In this document: piece by piece, positions 5,085 to 5,405 of the stretch | Position numbering within the stretch: position 1 is the stretch's first letter | How the letters are laid out: each line of letters opens with the position of its first letter | Source of the DNA: CAMCXT01 sp046302715 | Lineage (GTDB): Bacteria; Bacteroidota; Bacteroidia; M30B66 | Length of the DNA stretch: 5,405 bases | NCBI GenBank assembly: GCA_046302715.1 | Contig: JBKCHQ010000044.1 | Span: 1 to 5,405 of the forward strand | Direction of reading: 5' to 3' | Translations under genes and position numbers: made by a program | Notes under the pieces: generated by a model | What the model was told of the DNA's origin: nothing | Database searches by the model: none | Seen by the model: only the letters and a program-made list of their open reading frames with translations

Positions 5085-5291
5085 TCTGTTATTTTAATCA
5101 CATCGTTAATTTTCACAGAATACGCGGATACAATTCAGTAAATTTCTGGGGTGTAGCACGCACTGAGGACGTTCAAACTCCGGTTTTAAGTCGAGGACGT
5201 ATGAGCCACAAACTTCTTTCACGCTTTACCATAGCCATGGGTAAAGCCCGAGGTTCTTCTTTCAACTCTAGAAAAATCAGGAAAAACTCCC
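5085..5291. other. Convergent intergenic region without a gene
   Basis: Between the stop of fic and the stop of the opposing gene no coding frame is convincing. It holds an 8-base direct repeat GAGGACGT (5165-5172 and 5193-5200), a lone terminator half-arm CTCCGGTTTT (5178-5187), and a hairpin with flanking repeats (5213-5264). No full intrinsic terminator for fic is seen; only a T-rich stretch follows its stop. Confidence 0.6.
5213..5264. repeat. Hairpin flanked by 9-bp direct repeats
   Basis: GCTTTACC (5223-5230) and GGTAAAGC (5240-5247) form a perfect 8-bp stem. It can extend to 10 bp with an AGCC loop if one G is bulged. The sequence CTTCTTTCA lies on both sides (5213-5221 and 5256-5264). 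There is no T-tract, so it is not a standard terminator. It could be a small insertion with a target duplication, or chance. Confidence 0.4.
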
Positions 5292-5405
5292 CTACCGATC
5301 CATCCGTTTGCTCACATCAATCCGCTTCATCGGCTCAAAGCCTTCTACCAGCTTGTCTTTTCCATAAATAAAATCGTCGCGGTCGTAATCGGCAGGTGCA
5401 ATTTC
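5292..5405 (-). CDS. C-terminal 37 codons of an unrecognised protein (5' end outside the window)
   Basis: From the window edge the minus strand is open for 37 codons and ends at TAG (5294-5292). The encoded tail includes APADYDRDDFIYGKDKL and ends MKRIDVSKRMDR. It is strongly charged, with no membrane segment and no recognisable motif. The other two minus-strand frames close sooner, and the codon choice resembles the neighbouring genes, so a real gene end is more likely than not. It is convergent with fic. I do not recognise the family, and the small fragment does not allow a functional statement. Confidence 0.55.
   Translation of the reverse strand, partial: EIAPADYDRDDFIYGKDKLVEGFEPMKRIDVSKRMDR

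Overview
The window looks like chromosomal DNA of a member of the Bacteroidota, probably a marine or freshwater Flavobacteriales/Saprospirales-type lineage. The evidence is a secreted LamG protein with a type IX secretion (T9SS) C-terminal sorting domain, Bacteroidota-type promoter elements (TTTG / TAnnTTTG), almost no Shine-Dalgarno sites, and a sufA-sufB gene order. The phylum is well supported; anything finer is a guess.

Left third (1-1464, all minus strand). Reading leftwards there is a small cytoplasmic SGNH/GDSL hydrolase (850-1464), a textbook Bacteroidota promoter (803-833) with a palindrome just downstream of it (779-795), sufA (385-711, A-type Fe-S carrier) and the first 123 codons of sufB (1-371, Fe-S scaffold subunit), which runs off the edge. 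sufA and sufB form an operon for Fe-S cluster assembly.

Middle (1465-2037). A 573-bp gene-free stretch is dominated by a ~290-bp element (1736-2025). It has imperfect terminal inverted repeats and a second, nested long inverted repeat (1843-1956). It looks like a MITE/REP-type non-autonomous repeat or a large structured RNA and is one of the two most interesting items here.

Right half (2038-5405). A 586-residue secreted protein (2038-3798) carries two tandem LamG/concanavalin-like domains, a VYDTV-repeat linker and a T9SS sorting domain. The module edges are GC-rich and the module cores AT-rich. Directly behind its stop lie ten tandem heptamers (3800-3869) and a strong intrinsic terminator (3874-3911). 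Next comes a regulatory region in which a ~31-bp inverted-repeat operator occurs twice with an exact 41-bp offset (3943-4014), overlapping a promoter -7 element and the start codon of a Fic-family AMP-transferase (4014-5084). That enzyme has its own inhibitory motif and a C-terminal winged helix-turn-helix, so it is a plausible self-regulating modification enzyme. After 207 bp with only small repeats, the last 37 codons of an unrecognised minus-strand gene end at 5292, convergent with fic.

The genes do not form one pathway. The functional units are the suf operon, the stand-alone surface/secreted LamG protein, and the autonomous Fic/operator cassette.
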